Assembly: GCA_031273835.1 (NCBI GenBank)
Contig: JAISRD010000171.1
Coordinates: 1 to 7,467 of the forward strand
Length of the DNA: 7,467 nt
Reading direction: 5' to 3'
Source of the DNA: Treponema sp.
GTDB lineage: Bacteria; Spirochaetota; Spirochaetia; Treponematales; Breznakiellaceae
A program made the position numbers and the translations under genes. The notes under the pieces were generated by a model. That model saw only the letters and a list, made by a program, of their open reading frames with translations. It searched no databases and was not told the origin of the DNA. This document shows positions 1 to 6,362 of the stretch, piece by piece. Numbering within the stretch: the stretch's first letter is position 1; every line of letters begins with the position of its first letter.

Positions 1-1349
1 AGGGGTATGAAAGTACAGTTGGTCCCGTCATAGTGGAGTTCCCCTATCCTTTGCGGAACGGGTACCAGGAAAATAAGAAAATCAGAATTCCCCCCCCCCA
101 CCGAATAGGAATTTCCCGGTTTGAGGGCATGTATGTTTCTTCTGCCTATAGCGGTGTTCTGATCTTCCACAAAGAAGTTCACCAGGGGAGGCGTGGAAAG
201 GGTCTGATCGGGCTCTTCCTCTTTACGGCTCGGCTGGGGGCCCGCCTGTGAGGCCGTTCTGCGGTGTTCCGCGAAACTGCTCAGCAGTTCCGCGCCCTCG
301 GAGGCTTTCCTGAGGTTTTTACTCCGGTTTTCCTCAACCGCCGGGAAAGTATCCGCAGCCCGGTTTGGGGCTGAGGGCGGAACCGGGGTCCGGCCCGGCG
401 ATGACTGAAGGTTCCTGACAATCAGGATAAGCAGCGCAGCGATTACAAGAATTGCCAGCGCCGCCAGGGCTATGACAAGGGGAAAAGGCAGGGATGAAAG
501 CAACCCGCCTAAACCGGCCGAATCCGTCTCTGCGGCAGCATCCGGCGCCGGAGAACTATCGGGGACAATAGCCGCCTCCACCCGGCTTATTTCCCCGGAC
601 GGACCTTCGGCCGGAGGGTCGGAAGTTTCGGCGGGGGACTTGACCGGCGGCGGCTCAAGGCCGGCGGCGCTTTCACCGCCTGTATCCGCCGGGCCGGCGC
701 TTTCCGTAACGGTTGTTGCCGGCACAGGCTGTAGGGGATCCGCGGGAGTTTCAGTCCGGGCCGGTACCACCGGCACGGCGGCGGTTCCGGCGGGGGATGG
801 ATCCGGCCGTGAGGGAGAAACGGTCCTGCGGGGGGATGCTTCGGCGCTTTGCCGCCTGGTTCCGGCAACGGGGGCTTTTATCAGCTGGATCTCCGTCCCG
901 CTCCGGGGAGCGGCGGCAAGAACCCCTATCCCCTCGTCGTCACTGACAAAAAAGATTTTTTTCTGCCGCCCGCCCGGTATATTCTGGACATAACGTTCCG
1001 CGTAATTCAGGGCGGACAGGGGGTCCGAAGCCGGTTCAAGAGGGTAGAGCAGATGAATACGGCCGTTAATGGTCCTGACGTCCCCCTCGTCCAGAACACG
1101 GCGGACAATTTCAAGGCGGGGTTTCGCGGCAAAGGCGATAAGGTGGAAGGTATCTCCCAAATTGAGGTTTTCCTCAAGAAAGCGTCCGGTAAGATAAGAA
1201 GTAACGTTGTTATAGTGGGGGCTCATGCTGGAGGAAAGGTCCACCACCAGAATCACATCCCTGGGCCGCTGTTGGGCGGGAATCGAAACGGCGGCGCCGG
1301 ACAGAAAGAAAAACAACAGGGAAATTGTTAAAACCACATGCTTCCGCAT
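1..1349 (-). CDS. Membrane-anchored vWA-domain protein with FHA-like C-terminus (partial, 3' end outside window)
   Basis: The reading frame is open for 449 complete codons from the ATG at 1349 to the left edge, so the C-terminus is missing. An AAGGAG Shine-Dalgarno lies six bases before the ATG. Residues 1-25 form a signal peptide (hydrophobic ISLLFFFLSGAAV, possible cleavage after SIPA). Residues 30-160 resemble a short vWA domain: DLSSS at 37-41 matches the DxSxS metal-binding (MIDAS) motif, S108 may replace the usual threonine, and D137 in FFVSDD fits the third MIDAS position. A Pro/Ala/Glu-rich linker covers about 165-280, followed by one membrane helix at about 288-311 ending in basic VRN. 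This predicts a periplasmic vWA domain and a cytoplasmic tail. The tail from about 388 (VNFFVEDQ, then VGGGNSDFLIF and IGELHYDG) resembles an FHA-type beta domain, but weakly. The gene starts 25 bases after greA and is probably co-transcribed. Its function is unknown; vWA domains usually mediate protein contacts. A G10 run encodes Val-Gly-Gly-Gly at residues 417-420. Confidence 0.5.
   Translation of the reverse strand, partial: MRKHVVLTISLLFFFLSGAAVSIPAQQRPRDVILVVDLSSSMSPHYNNVTSYLTGRFLEENLNLGDTFHLIAFAAKPRLEIVRRVLDEGDVRTINGRIHLLYPLEPASDPLSALNYAERYVQNIPGGRQKKIFFVSDDEGIGVLAAAPRSGTEIQLIKAPVAGTRRQSAEASPRRTVSPSRPDPSPAGTAAVPVVPARTETPADPLQPVPATTVTESAGPADTGGESAAGLEPPPVKSPAETSDPPAEGPSGEISRVEAAIVPDSSPAPDAAAETDSAGLGGLLSSLPFPLVIALAALAILVIAALLILIVRNLQSSPGRTPVPPSAPNRAADTFPAVEENRSKNLRKASEGAELLSSFAEHRRTASQAGPQPSRKEEEPDQTLSTPPLVNFFVEDQNTAIGRRNIHALKPGNSYSVGGGNSDFLIFLVPVPQRIGELHYDGTNCTFIP
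90..99. repeat. C10 (G10 on coding strand) homopolymer inside the vWA gene
   Basis: Ten consecutive C's on the plus strand read as G10 in the minus-strand vWA gene. The frame (TCC TAT TCG GTG GGG GGG GGG AAT) stays open with exactly ten. With eleven G's the frame reads GAA TTC TGA and stops at 84-82. With nine it stops at TAG 46-44. The other long G or C runs I noticed in the window reach only about seven bases. Tracts of this length are prone to slipped-strand mispairing. Confidence 0.5.
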
Positions 1350-1355
1350 CGGGAT

Positions 1356-1361
1356 CTCCTT
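1356..1361 (-). promoter_or_regulatory. Shine-Dalgarno AAGGAG of the vWA gene
   Basis: On the minus strand AAGGAG ends six bases before the ATG at 1349. This strong site in the 25-base gap after the greA stop fixes the start codon, and shows that the gene can start translation independently within the presumed operon. Confidence 0.5.
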
Positions 1362-1374
1362 CTTAACGTAAACG

Positions 1375-4137
1375 CTAAGAGAACCGCGGATCGCCGGAGG
1401 ATCTACCGCCGGTATCCAGTTCGGATATCTTTATTATAGTATAAGACATTTTTTCATCTTTTTTGGACAAATCAAAGATAAAATCAAAACGCTCTCCTGC
1501 TTTTTTAGTGAGCATGGCGCTGCCGAAGGGAGACAGGTAGGAAATGATCCTGTGTTCAGGGTCCGATTCCCAGGGGCCGAGTATCGTATATTCCTCTTCC
1601 CTGCCGTCGCTTTCATTACGCAGTACGACCCTGGTGCCGAAGGAAACCCTTTCGGTATTTACCGTGGCGGGATCGAATATCTGGGCCCGCTCTATTTCGC
1701 CCTTAAGCCTGGCCACGGAGGAATTAAGTATTTCCTGTTTTTCCTTGGCGGCCTTGTATTCGGCGTTTTCCCTAAGGTCCCCCAGGGAAAGGGCAAATTC
1801 AATTTCTTTTGAATTAGCGGGAACCTCCACATCCTGGATATGGGCAAGCTGTTTCTGTTTTTCCTCGTACATGGAAGAAGTAACCATAAGCCCCCGGGAA
1901 GTTCTTTTCTCCGCCGCCCCGGAAAATTTAAATTCCGGGTCCCTTTCCTGGATAAGGCTGCGGAGCCACAGCTTGTCCGAAGGATCGAGGTTCTTAACGT
2001 CCTCAATGAGGGTATAAATACGGAGCAGGGTATCATGGTCGGCGTTTTTGATGCAGGTTTCCAGGATACCGTCCTTAAAAAGAAGGACATAGACCTGTTT
2101 GTTTACCTTCCGGTTTTCCGTTGTCTCACGGTGCAGATCGATATCCCGGTAGCTCAGATCCAGAATATAGATCAGGGTAATGATGCGTTTTTCCTGGCTG
2201 ATCCCCGCCTTGTCAAACCATTGGGATTTGCCGTTTTTGTAGAACCATACCGAAGCCTCCCGGGCATCCCTGTAATTTTCAAAACAGCTCCGTATAAGGG
2301 CGACGATCTTGTCATCATGGCCCTCTTTTTCCAAACTGTTGATGATCGAAGGAAACAGGGCATGGGGAAAAAGACGCAGATAAATATCGGGCCAGTCCTT
2401 AACGTACATTTTTATCTGCAGCAAAAATTCTTCCCTAAGCTTCGCATCCTTTAGGTTGTTGAACAGCAGGGGCACATCCTCGATATGGGTAAATATCTCC
2501 GCAAAATCAAGGGCAAGGTCCTGTCCGAGCCGGGGGTATTTGAGGGCCAGTTCTTTTATTAAAAGAAAGGAAGCGATGATCTGTTCATTTACCTGGCTGT
2601 AGGAACGGAGGTATGCGCTGAAATACTCAAACATTTCGGTAAAATACTCGGAGTCCAGTTCCGTATCTTTCTGGGATTCATAGGCTCGTACAATGGCGAT
2701 GCGGTCGAAGAAATTTTTCTGGGCCTTAAATTCATTGTACAATTTTTCTTCAATGCTGATGGGCCGGTCCCGGACGGTAAAGAGATCGATATTATCGGGG
2801 CTTACCCCAAAGGTGGGATCGGACTTGAGGATTTCCCTGGCCTTGACGCTCCAGCCGGTCCATTCACCGGGGGAAAGCACCGAGGGGACCAGTTCCGCTT
2901 TGATATGCTTAATATCGCAGTAATTACCGAAGCTTTTAATCACCGTTTTAAGGGCCCAGGCATATTCGGTTTTTATGCGGTCATGGAGCTTTTCTTTTTT
3001 CTGGGTAGCCTTGAGAACCCAGATATGATTTTTTGAAAGGGTCTGGAGGGCGTTGACAGCCATTTTAAGGGACATGGGATGGCTCCGTTTTTTCGCAAAA
3101 TCAATGACGATTTCGTCCCCCCGCATCGATGCAATGCGGCCCACGCCCCAGGAACGGTGAAATACAAAATTCCCCTTATCAAAGGCAATGTGCTTCTCAA
3201 AATCGGCGATTGCATCCCTGACATTGCGCCAATTCTGGGTAAGGTTGGAAATCCGTATATATTCCTCAAGCTGGCTGTGATCCCGGTATTTAAGCCTGAA
3301 ACACTCGGTAATCTCCCTGCGGGCCAGGGAATCCCGCTCGTCGTATTGAAGTATGGTCTTTAGTATGACTATGGCCGTATCAATTTCATTCCGCTTTTTA
3401 CAGGACCCGTAGAGATCCTCAAGGAGCAGAACCGCCTTTTCCCCGCTGATATTCTTGGCGATGCGTTTTTCAACATGGAAGAAAAAATCAATTTCCTCGG
3501 GGCAGTATTCAATGATCTTTGCCCAGATCTCGCGGATATTGGTAAAAAGCTGCTTATTGATATAACGGTGCAGGGCTTTTTTGTAGTAATCGACGGCGGC
3601 CTCGGTATTGCCCAGCTTTTCATAATGTTCCGCCAGGGATTTGGCGATGTCCGCTTCCTCATAATCCGCCTTAACAAGCCGTTCCCATATGCCGTAAACA
3701 GCATCTTCCTCGTTCTCATTTTTATAGCATTCCGCCAGGGTACGGAGGGCAAATTTGGATTCGCCGTTGTCCAGTATGCGTTCACAGAGGTAACGTACCA
3801 CTCCCCATTTATGGTTATCAACCAAAATGGTTACCAGGTTTACCAGCACCGCGTCGTCGATAAGCTGCCTGGAAAGGGCTATCATCCCCGAAAGGTACAG
3901 GGCGATGATGCTGTTTTTGGTATGAACCAGATGTTCGTCGCAGAGATTTTTTAATTCATCGTAGACCTTGTTATCCCAGGCTTCTTTAAGAAGAACATCC
4001 AATTCCTTAAACTGAGTGGTGGAATAATTACTAAGGGCCGCGCGGGTCCACTTTTCCTCGTTGAGCATTTCCTGGGCATTTTTTAACAGCCCCGCCAGCT
4101 CGGCCGGTTTTGTTTGTTCTTCCGTAAGTTCGGACAT
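1375..4137 (-). CDS. greA: Transcription elongation/transcript-cleavage factor GreA with a ~745-residue N-terminal extension
   Basis: GreA rescues backtracked RNA polymerase by inserting its coiled-coil tip into the secondary channel and stimulating cleavage of the RNA 3' end. The GreA module occupies about residues 750-905 of 920. The coiled coil carries GDLRENAEY at 786-794, so the tip acidic residues D787 and E790 (equivalent to D41 and E44 of E. coli GreA) are kept. The FKBP-like C-terminal domain includes YLSPFGSAML at about 872-881. Ordinary GreA is about 160 residues, so most of this protein is extension. Residues 1-315 are helical with TPR-like repeats (clearest at about 160-195, AEHYEKLGNTEAAVDYYKKAL). 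Residues 318-367 form a beta-rich insert (VFHRSWGVGRI, DEIVIDF), and 370-745 are helical again. No signal peptide is visible, so it is cytoplasmic. The ATG has GGGAG eight bases upstream. The gene lies 22 bases after the TPR-like gene and 25 before the vWA gene. I recall similar long GreA proteins in spirochaetes and chlamydiae. The role of the extension is unknown. Confidence 0.5.
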   Translation of the reverse strand: MSELTEEQTKPAELAGLLKNAQEMLNEEKWTRAALSNYSTTQFKELDVLLKEAWDNKVYDELKNLCDEHLVHTKNSIIALYLSGMIALSRQLIDDAVLVNLVTILVDNHKWGVVRYLCERILDNGESKFALRTLAECYKNENEEDAVYGIWERLVKADYEEADIAKSLAEHYEKLGNTEAAVDYYKKALHRYINKQLFTNIREIWAKIIEYCPEEIDFFFHVEKRIAKNISGEKAVLLLEDLYGSCKKRNEIDTAIVILKTILQYDERDSLARREITECFRLKYRDHSQLEEYIRISNLTQNWRNVRDAIADFEKHIAFDKGNFVFHRSWGVGRIASMRGDEIVIDFAKKRSHPMSLKMAVNALQTLSKNHIWVLKATQKKEKLHDRIKTEYAWALKTVIKSFGNYCDIKHIKAELVPSVLSPGEWTGWSVKAREILKSDPTFGVSPDNIDLFTVRDRPISIEEKLYNEFKAQKNFFDRIAIVRAYESQKDTELDSEYFTEMFEYFSAYLRSYSQVNEQIIASFLLIKELALKYPRLGQDLALDFAEIFTHIEDVPLLFNNLKDAKLREEFLLQIKMYVKDWPDIYLRLFPHALFPSIINSLEKEGHDDKIVALIRSCFENYRDAREASVWFYKNGKSQWFDKAGISQEKRIITLIYILDLSYRDIDLHRETTENRKVNKQVYVLLFKDGILETCIKNADHDTLLRIYTLIEDVKNLDPSDKLWLRSLIQERDPEFKFSGAAEKRTSRGLMVTSSMYEEKQKQLAHIQDVEVPANSKEIEFALSLGDLRENAEYKAAKEKQEILNSSVARLKGEIERAQIFDPATVNTERVSFGTRVVLRNESDGREEEYTILGPWESDPEHRIISYLSPFGSAMLTKKAGERFDFIFDLSKKDEKMSYTIIKISELDTGGRSSGDPRFS

Positions 4138-4159
4138 TATCTATACTCCCTTCCGCAGA

Positions 4160-5098
4160 CTAGTTCCGGTACCGTTCATAGACCGCCGGACAAACAAGCT
4201 TTATTTTCAACATGGTTTCTTCAACAAGGGCCGGATCCTCATGAACATTTTCATAGTGATCGATGAGCCACAAATAACGGTTAACAAGCCGGGGAACCAG
4301 CAGTGAATTACCCTCCTGTCCGCCGCGCAGTTCATTCTCCAGGGTAAAAACGGACTGCTTAAGCCTTCCCAGTTCGGCCAGCTTCATTTCCCGCTTGACC
4401 GAAAAAACCCCGAAAATCGAAGCATAGACCGGTATCCATTCCAAAAGTTCCAAACCGGAATAACCCAATTCCCGCACCCTGCCGGCAAGGCGCAGGATCA
4501 GCTCCGAATCCATATTGCGGAGCTCAATCCCCTGGGGATCGACAAAAAAAGCCTCCCTGAAAAGGGCCTTCGCCGCCCTGGTTTCCTCAAGCAGGGCGTT
4601 TACATCGGCCAATTCGGAAAGGGTTTCCCCGTCTTCCCGCTTAAAACGGGCGGCCTGTTCAAGGTACTTAAGGGCGTCTTCATAGCATCCCACCCCCTTA
4701 TAACAGCGGCCCACCTCAAGCAGCAGTCCCGGATCATGCCGGTTTTCCCCAGCGCCGAGAAGATCCTCAAAGAAACCCAGGGCGGAGGAAAACACAAAAT
4801 GTTTCACCGCATAGAGGCAGGAATCAAAGTCTCCCGGCCCGCCGATACGGTCCAGGAAGCTGTAAAAATTCCTCCACTGGGAAAGGATAAATCCCCCCTG
4901 ATCGTAGGGGGCGCCGGGCATTTTTCCAATCCGTTCCTCCCACCAGAACAGGCACTTGAGGGCAAAAACGACCTCCGGATGCTTAAAATCAATTTTTAAG
5001 GCCTCTTTCAGCGCCAATTGGGCGCCGGTCGAATCGGAGGCTTTCAGGCTGTCATAGGCTTTCTGAATGAGCCCCTCTATAGATTTTTCCGCGTCCAT
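4160..5098 (-). CDS. Cytoplasmic TPR-like repeat protein of unknown function
   Basis: This is a 312-residue, largely helical protein with no signal peptide or membrane segment. TPR-like helix pairs are clearest at about 122-155 (LLLEVGRCYKGVGCYEDALK) and 156-189 (LSELADVNALLEETRAAKAL, FVDPQG). The N-terminal 10-40 (AYDSLKASDSTGAQLALKEA) also looks like a repeat. The middle (50-90) is rich in aromatic residues. Such solenoids usually bind proteins, and no catalytic motif is visible. It is the first gene of the presumed minus-strand operon, 22 bases ahead of greA, so it may act with the long GreA, but that is inference from position only. I prefer the ATG at 5098. A TTG at 5113 in the same frame would add five residues, but it overlaps the best -10 candidate. 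Neither start has a convincing Shine-Dalgarno. Confidence 0.5.
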   Translation of the reverse strand: MDAEKSIEGLIQKAYDSLKASDSTGAQLALKEALKIDFKHPEVVFALKCLFWWEERIGKMPGAPYDQGGFILSQWRNFYSFLDRIGGPGDFDSCLYAVKHFVFSSALGFFEDLLGAGENRHDPGLLLEVGRCYKGVGCYEDALKYLEQAARFKREDGETLSELADVNALLEETRAAKALFREAFFVDPQGIELRNMDSELILRLAGRVRELGYSGLELLEWIPVYASIFGVFSVKREMKLAELGRLKQSVFTLENELRGGQEGNSLLVPRLVNRYLWLIDHYENVHEDPALVEETMLKIKLVCPAVYERYRN

Positions 5099-5112
5099 GA
5101 CCTGAGCACACA

Positions 5113-5141
5113 ATGATACCCGTTTTTTGAGTTCTTTACAA
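5113..5141 (-). promoter_or_regulatory. Candidate sigma-70-type promoter for the TPR-greA-vWA operon
   Basis: On the minus strand TTGTAA (5141-5136) is followed by a 17-base spacer and TATCAT (5118-5113), matching the consensus at 4/6 and 5/6 positions. Transcription would begin near 5106, leaving only about eight leader bases before the ATG at 5098. An alternative farther upstream is TTATGG with a 16-base spacer to TATATA (5166-5161), which would give a leader of about 60 bases. The call rests on sequence match only. Confidence 0.5.
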
Positions 5142-5163
5142 GGGGTTAAATGGAGGTTACTAT
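5135..5163 (+). promoter_or_regulatory. Candidate sigma-70-type promoter for the secreted-protein operon
   Basis: TTTACA (5135-5140, 5/6 to consensus) is followed by a 17-base spacer and TACTAT (5158-5163, 4/6), within the AT-rich stretch TACTATATAAAAG. Transcription would start near 5170 and give a leader of about 130 bases before the ATG at 5304. The -35 shares most of its bases with the -35 proposed for the opposite strand. TATATA at 5161 is a possible alternative -10, but with a 20-base spacer. Confidence 0.5.
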
Positions 5164-5171
5164 ATAAAAGC

Positions 5172-5200
5172 TAAGCGGAAAGCCATAACTTTTCCGTTTA
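5172..5200. repeat. 10-bp inverted repeat TAAGCGGAAA / TTTCCGTTTA
   Basis: The arms at 5172-5181 and 5191-5200 pair at nine positions plus one G-T wobble, around a nine-base loop. The repeat sits directly at the predicted start of the plus-strand transcript. It could be a 5' RNA hairpin that stabilises the mRNA or a binding site for a dimeric regulator. The sequence does not decide between them. Confidence 0.5.
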
Positions 5201-5204
5201 GGTA

Positions 5205-5221
5205 AAAATCCGCGGGATTTT
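5205..5221. repeat. Perfect 7-bp inverted repeat AAAATCC-GCG-GGATTTT
   Basis: The arms 5205-5211 and 5215-5221 are exact reverse complements around GCG, giving a 17-base palindrome of operator size. As RNA it would form a short hairpin in the leader of the secreted-protein operon. Its left arm overlaps the GGTAAAAA arm of a longer-range pairing, so the two structures exclude each other. Confidence 0.5.
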
Positions 5222-5236
5222 GCCGGGGAAACTATT

Positions 5237-5254
5237 CAGCGCTACGCTGTTTTT
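5237..5254 (+). terminator. Terminator-like hairpin CAGCG-CTA-CGCTG followed by T5 (possible attenuator)
   Basis: A perfect five-base-pair GC-rich stem with a three-base loop (5237-5249) is followed directly by TTTTT (5250-5254). The stem is short for an intrinsic terminator. There is no plus-strand gene upstream, so it lies in the leader of the gene starting at 5304. If it works, it would act as an attenuator. The T run also belongs to TTTTTACC (5250-5257), which is complementary to GGTAAAAA at 5201-5208. Confidence 0.5.
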
Positions 5255-5292
5255 ACCGAAAAACGATCAAGAGGTATTGTCAAAAATATCCG

Positions 5293-5296
5293 GGAG
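5293..5296 (+). promoter_or_regulatory. Shine-Dalgarno GGAG that fixes the start at 5304
   Basis: CGGGAG places GGAG seven bases before the ATG at 5304. The in-frame TTG at 5220 would add 28 residues before the signal peptide and has no comparable site at the right distance, so the ATG is preferred. Confidence 0.5.
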
Positions 5297-5303
5297 CAGA
5301 TGG

Positions 5304-6362
5304 ATGACGCTAAAAAAGCCCTTCTTCATGGTTTTTTGCCTGTTTTTCGGCCTCGGTCCCTCATTTGCCCAAGCGGAGGGGGGGCAAAAACCGGGGGACC
5401 CCGCCGGGCGGGCGGCGGAACTGCTTTCCCCCCGGTCCGATACCAGGCTTTCTTCGGAGGGCGGCCTCAAAAGATCCTTCGATACGGGCCTTGAACTCTA
5501 CGGGAAAGGAAAATTTACCGAAGCGTCGGATAAATTACGGTTTGTGGCGTTTTTATCCTCCGACACTTCCCAGGTTTCGCAGGCCCTCTACTGGATTGCC
5601 CTGGCCGAACTTTCGGCGGGAAACTACAAAAAATCCCTTGAGTACCTCGACGCCCTGGAAAACTTTAACCCGAAATCGAGCCTGGCGGCGGAAATTCCCT
5701 ATCACCGGGGGCGGAATTACTACTACCAGGGGAAGTACGAAGAGGCCATCGTGGTACTCAGCGCCTATGCGGAAAGCCTGGACGGTAGCAACAGGGCCTC
5801 CGGGGCTTCCGCCCTGTACTGGGTGGGGGAAAGCCTCTACGCCCTGGGACAGCTTGATATGGCGGCGGATGTTTTCGCCTTTATCACGGAAAAATACCCC
5901 GAGAGCGTTAAATACGAAGCTTCGTCCTACCGCATGGACCTGATTAACCAGAAAAAAATAGAAGCCGAACTGCTCTCCCTCTTAAAATGGAGTCATGAGG
6001 AATCCCTTAAAACCCTGGAAGACTACCGGCGCAGGGAAAAAAGCTACGACCAGGCCATAGCGGCCTACCGGCGGCGCGGTTCACAGGCCCTGAACGGCGT
6101 TCCGGGGGAAGCCTCAGACGGGGACTACGGCAAAAAAATGATTGACGCCGAGCTGCGGATCGCCGCCCTGGAAATGAGCCTGGCCGAGGCAAGCGCCGCC
6201 CTGGAGGAACTTAAAAACGCCCCGGTGGATCAATTCCCCCCGGGGGAAACAAGGGCCCCCCTCAGCAGCGCTGAATTGACCACAAGGCTGCTCCTCCTGA
6301 AGGCGGAGGTTCTGGAATTGAGAAACGTCCTGACCGGGCGGGTTAACGGGGGAAGGAAGTGA
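5304..6362 (+). CDS. Secreted TPR and coiled-coil protein (CpoB/YbgF-like repeats)
   Basis: The 352-residue product begins with a clear signal peptide (KK, then hydrophobic PFFMVFCLFFGLG, probable cleavage after FAQA at residue 24), so it should be periplasmic or loosely envelope-bound. Four TPR-like repeats follow at about 56-89, 93-126 (ALYWIALAELSAGNYKKSLE), 130-163 (RNYYYQGKYEEAIVVL) and 168-201 (ALYWVGESLYALGQLDMAAD, ITEKYPES). This pattern resembles the TPR domain of CpoB/YbgF and other outer-membrane assembly scaffolds. The C-terminal third is heptad-like (about 215-255, 278-306 and 320-347). CpoB has its coiled coil before the TPRs, so the order is reversed and I give no gene symbol. 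There is no lipobox cysteine. The stop overlaps the next start as GTGA, indicating coupled translation. A partner-binding scaffold role is inference. Confidence 0.5.
   Translation: MTLKKPFFMVFCLFFGLGPSFAQAEGGQKPGDPAGRAAELLSPRSDTRLSSEGGLKRSFDTGLELYGKGKFTEASDKLRFVAFLSSDTSQVSQALYWIALAELSAGNYKKSLEYLDALENFNPKSSLAAEIPYHRGRNYYYQGKYEEAIVVLSAYAESLDGSNRASGASALYWVGESLYALGQLDMAADVFAFITEKYPESVKYEASSYRMDLINQKKIEAELLSLLKWSHEESLKTLEDYRRREKSYDQAIAAYRRRGSQALNGVPGEASDGDYGKKMIDAELRIAALEMSLAEASAALEELKNAPVDQFPPGETRAPLSSAELTTRLLLLKAEVLELRNVLTGRVNGGRK

Noticed and set aside
44..99. Possible inactivating frameshift in the vWA gene at the C10 run
   Set aside because: Counting the codons from the ATG at 1349 shows that exactly ten G's keep the frame open to the window edge, with a sensible continuation (NSDFLIF, IGELHYDG). 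The gene is intact as sequenced.
472..1331. Plus-strand open frames of 160-173 codons opposite the vWA gene
   Set aside because: They are Gly/Ser/Ala- or Arg-rich and lie antisense to a gene with a signal peptide, a MIDAS motif, a membrane helix and a strong Shine-Dalgarno. They arise from the GC-rich linker and are not genes.
1840..2454. 204-codon plus-strand open frame opposite greA
   Set aside because: It lies entirely antisense to the helical extension and GreA module, shows no domain, and has no promoter or Shine-Dalgarno worth noting.
5220..5303. TTG at 5220 as the start of the secreted TPR protein
   Set aside because: It would put 28 residues before the signal peptide, while the ATG at 5304 has GGAG seven bases upstream and starts directly at the signal peptide.
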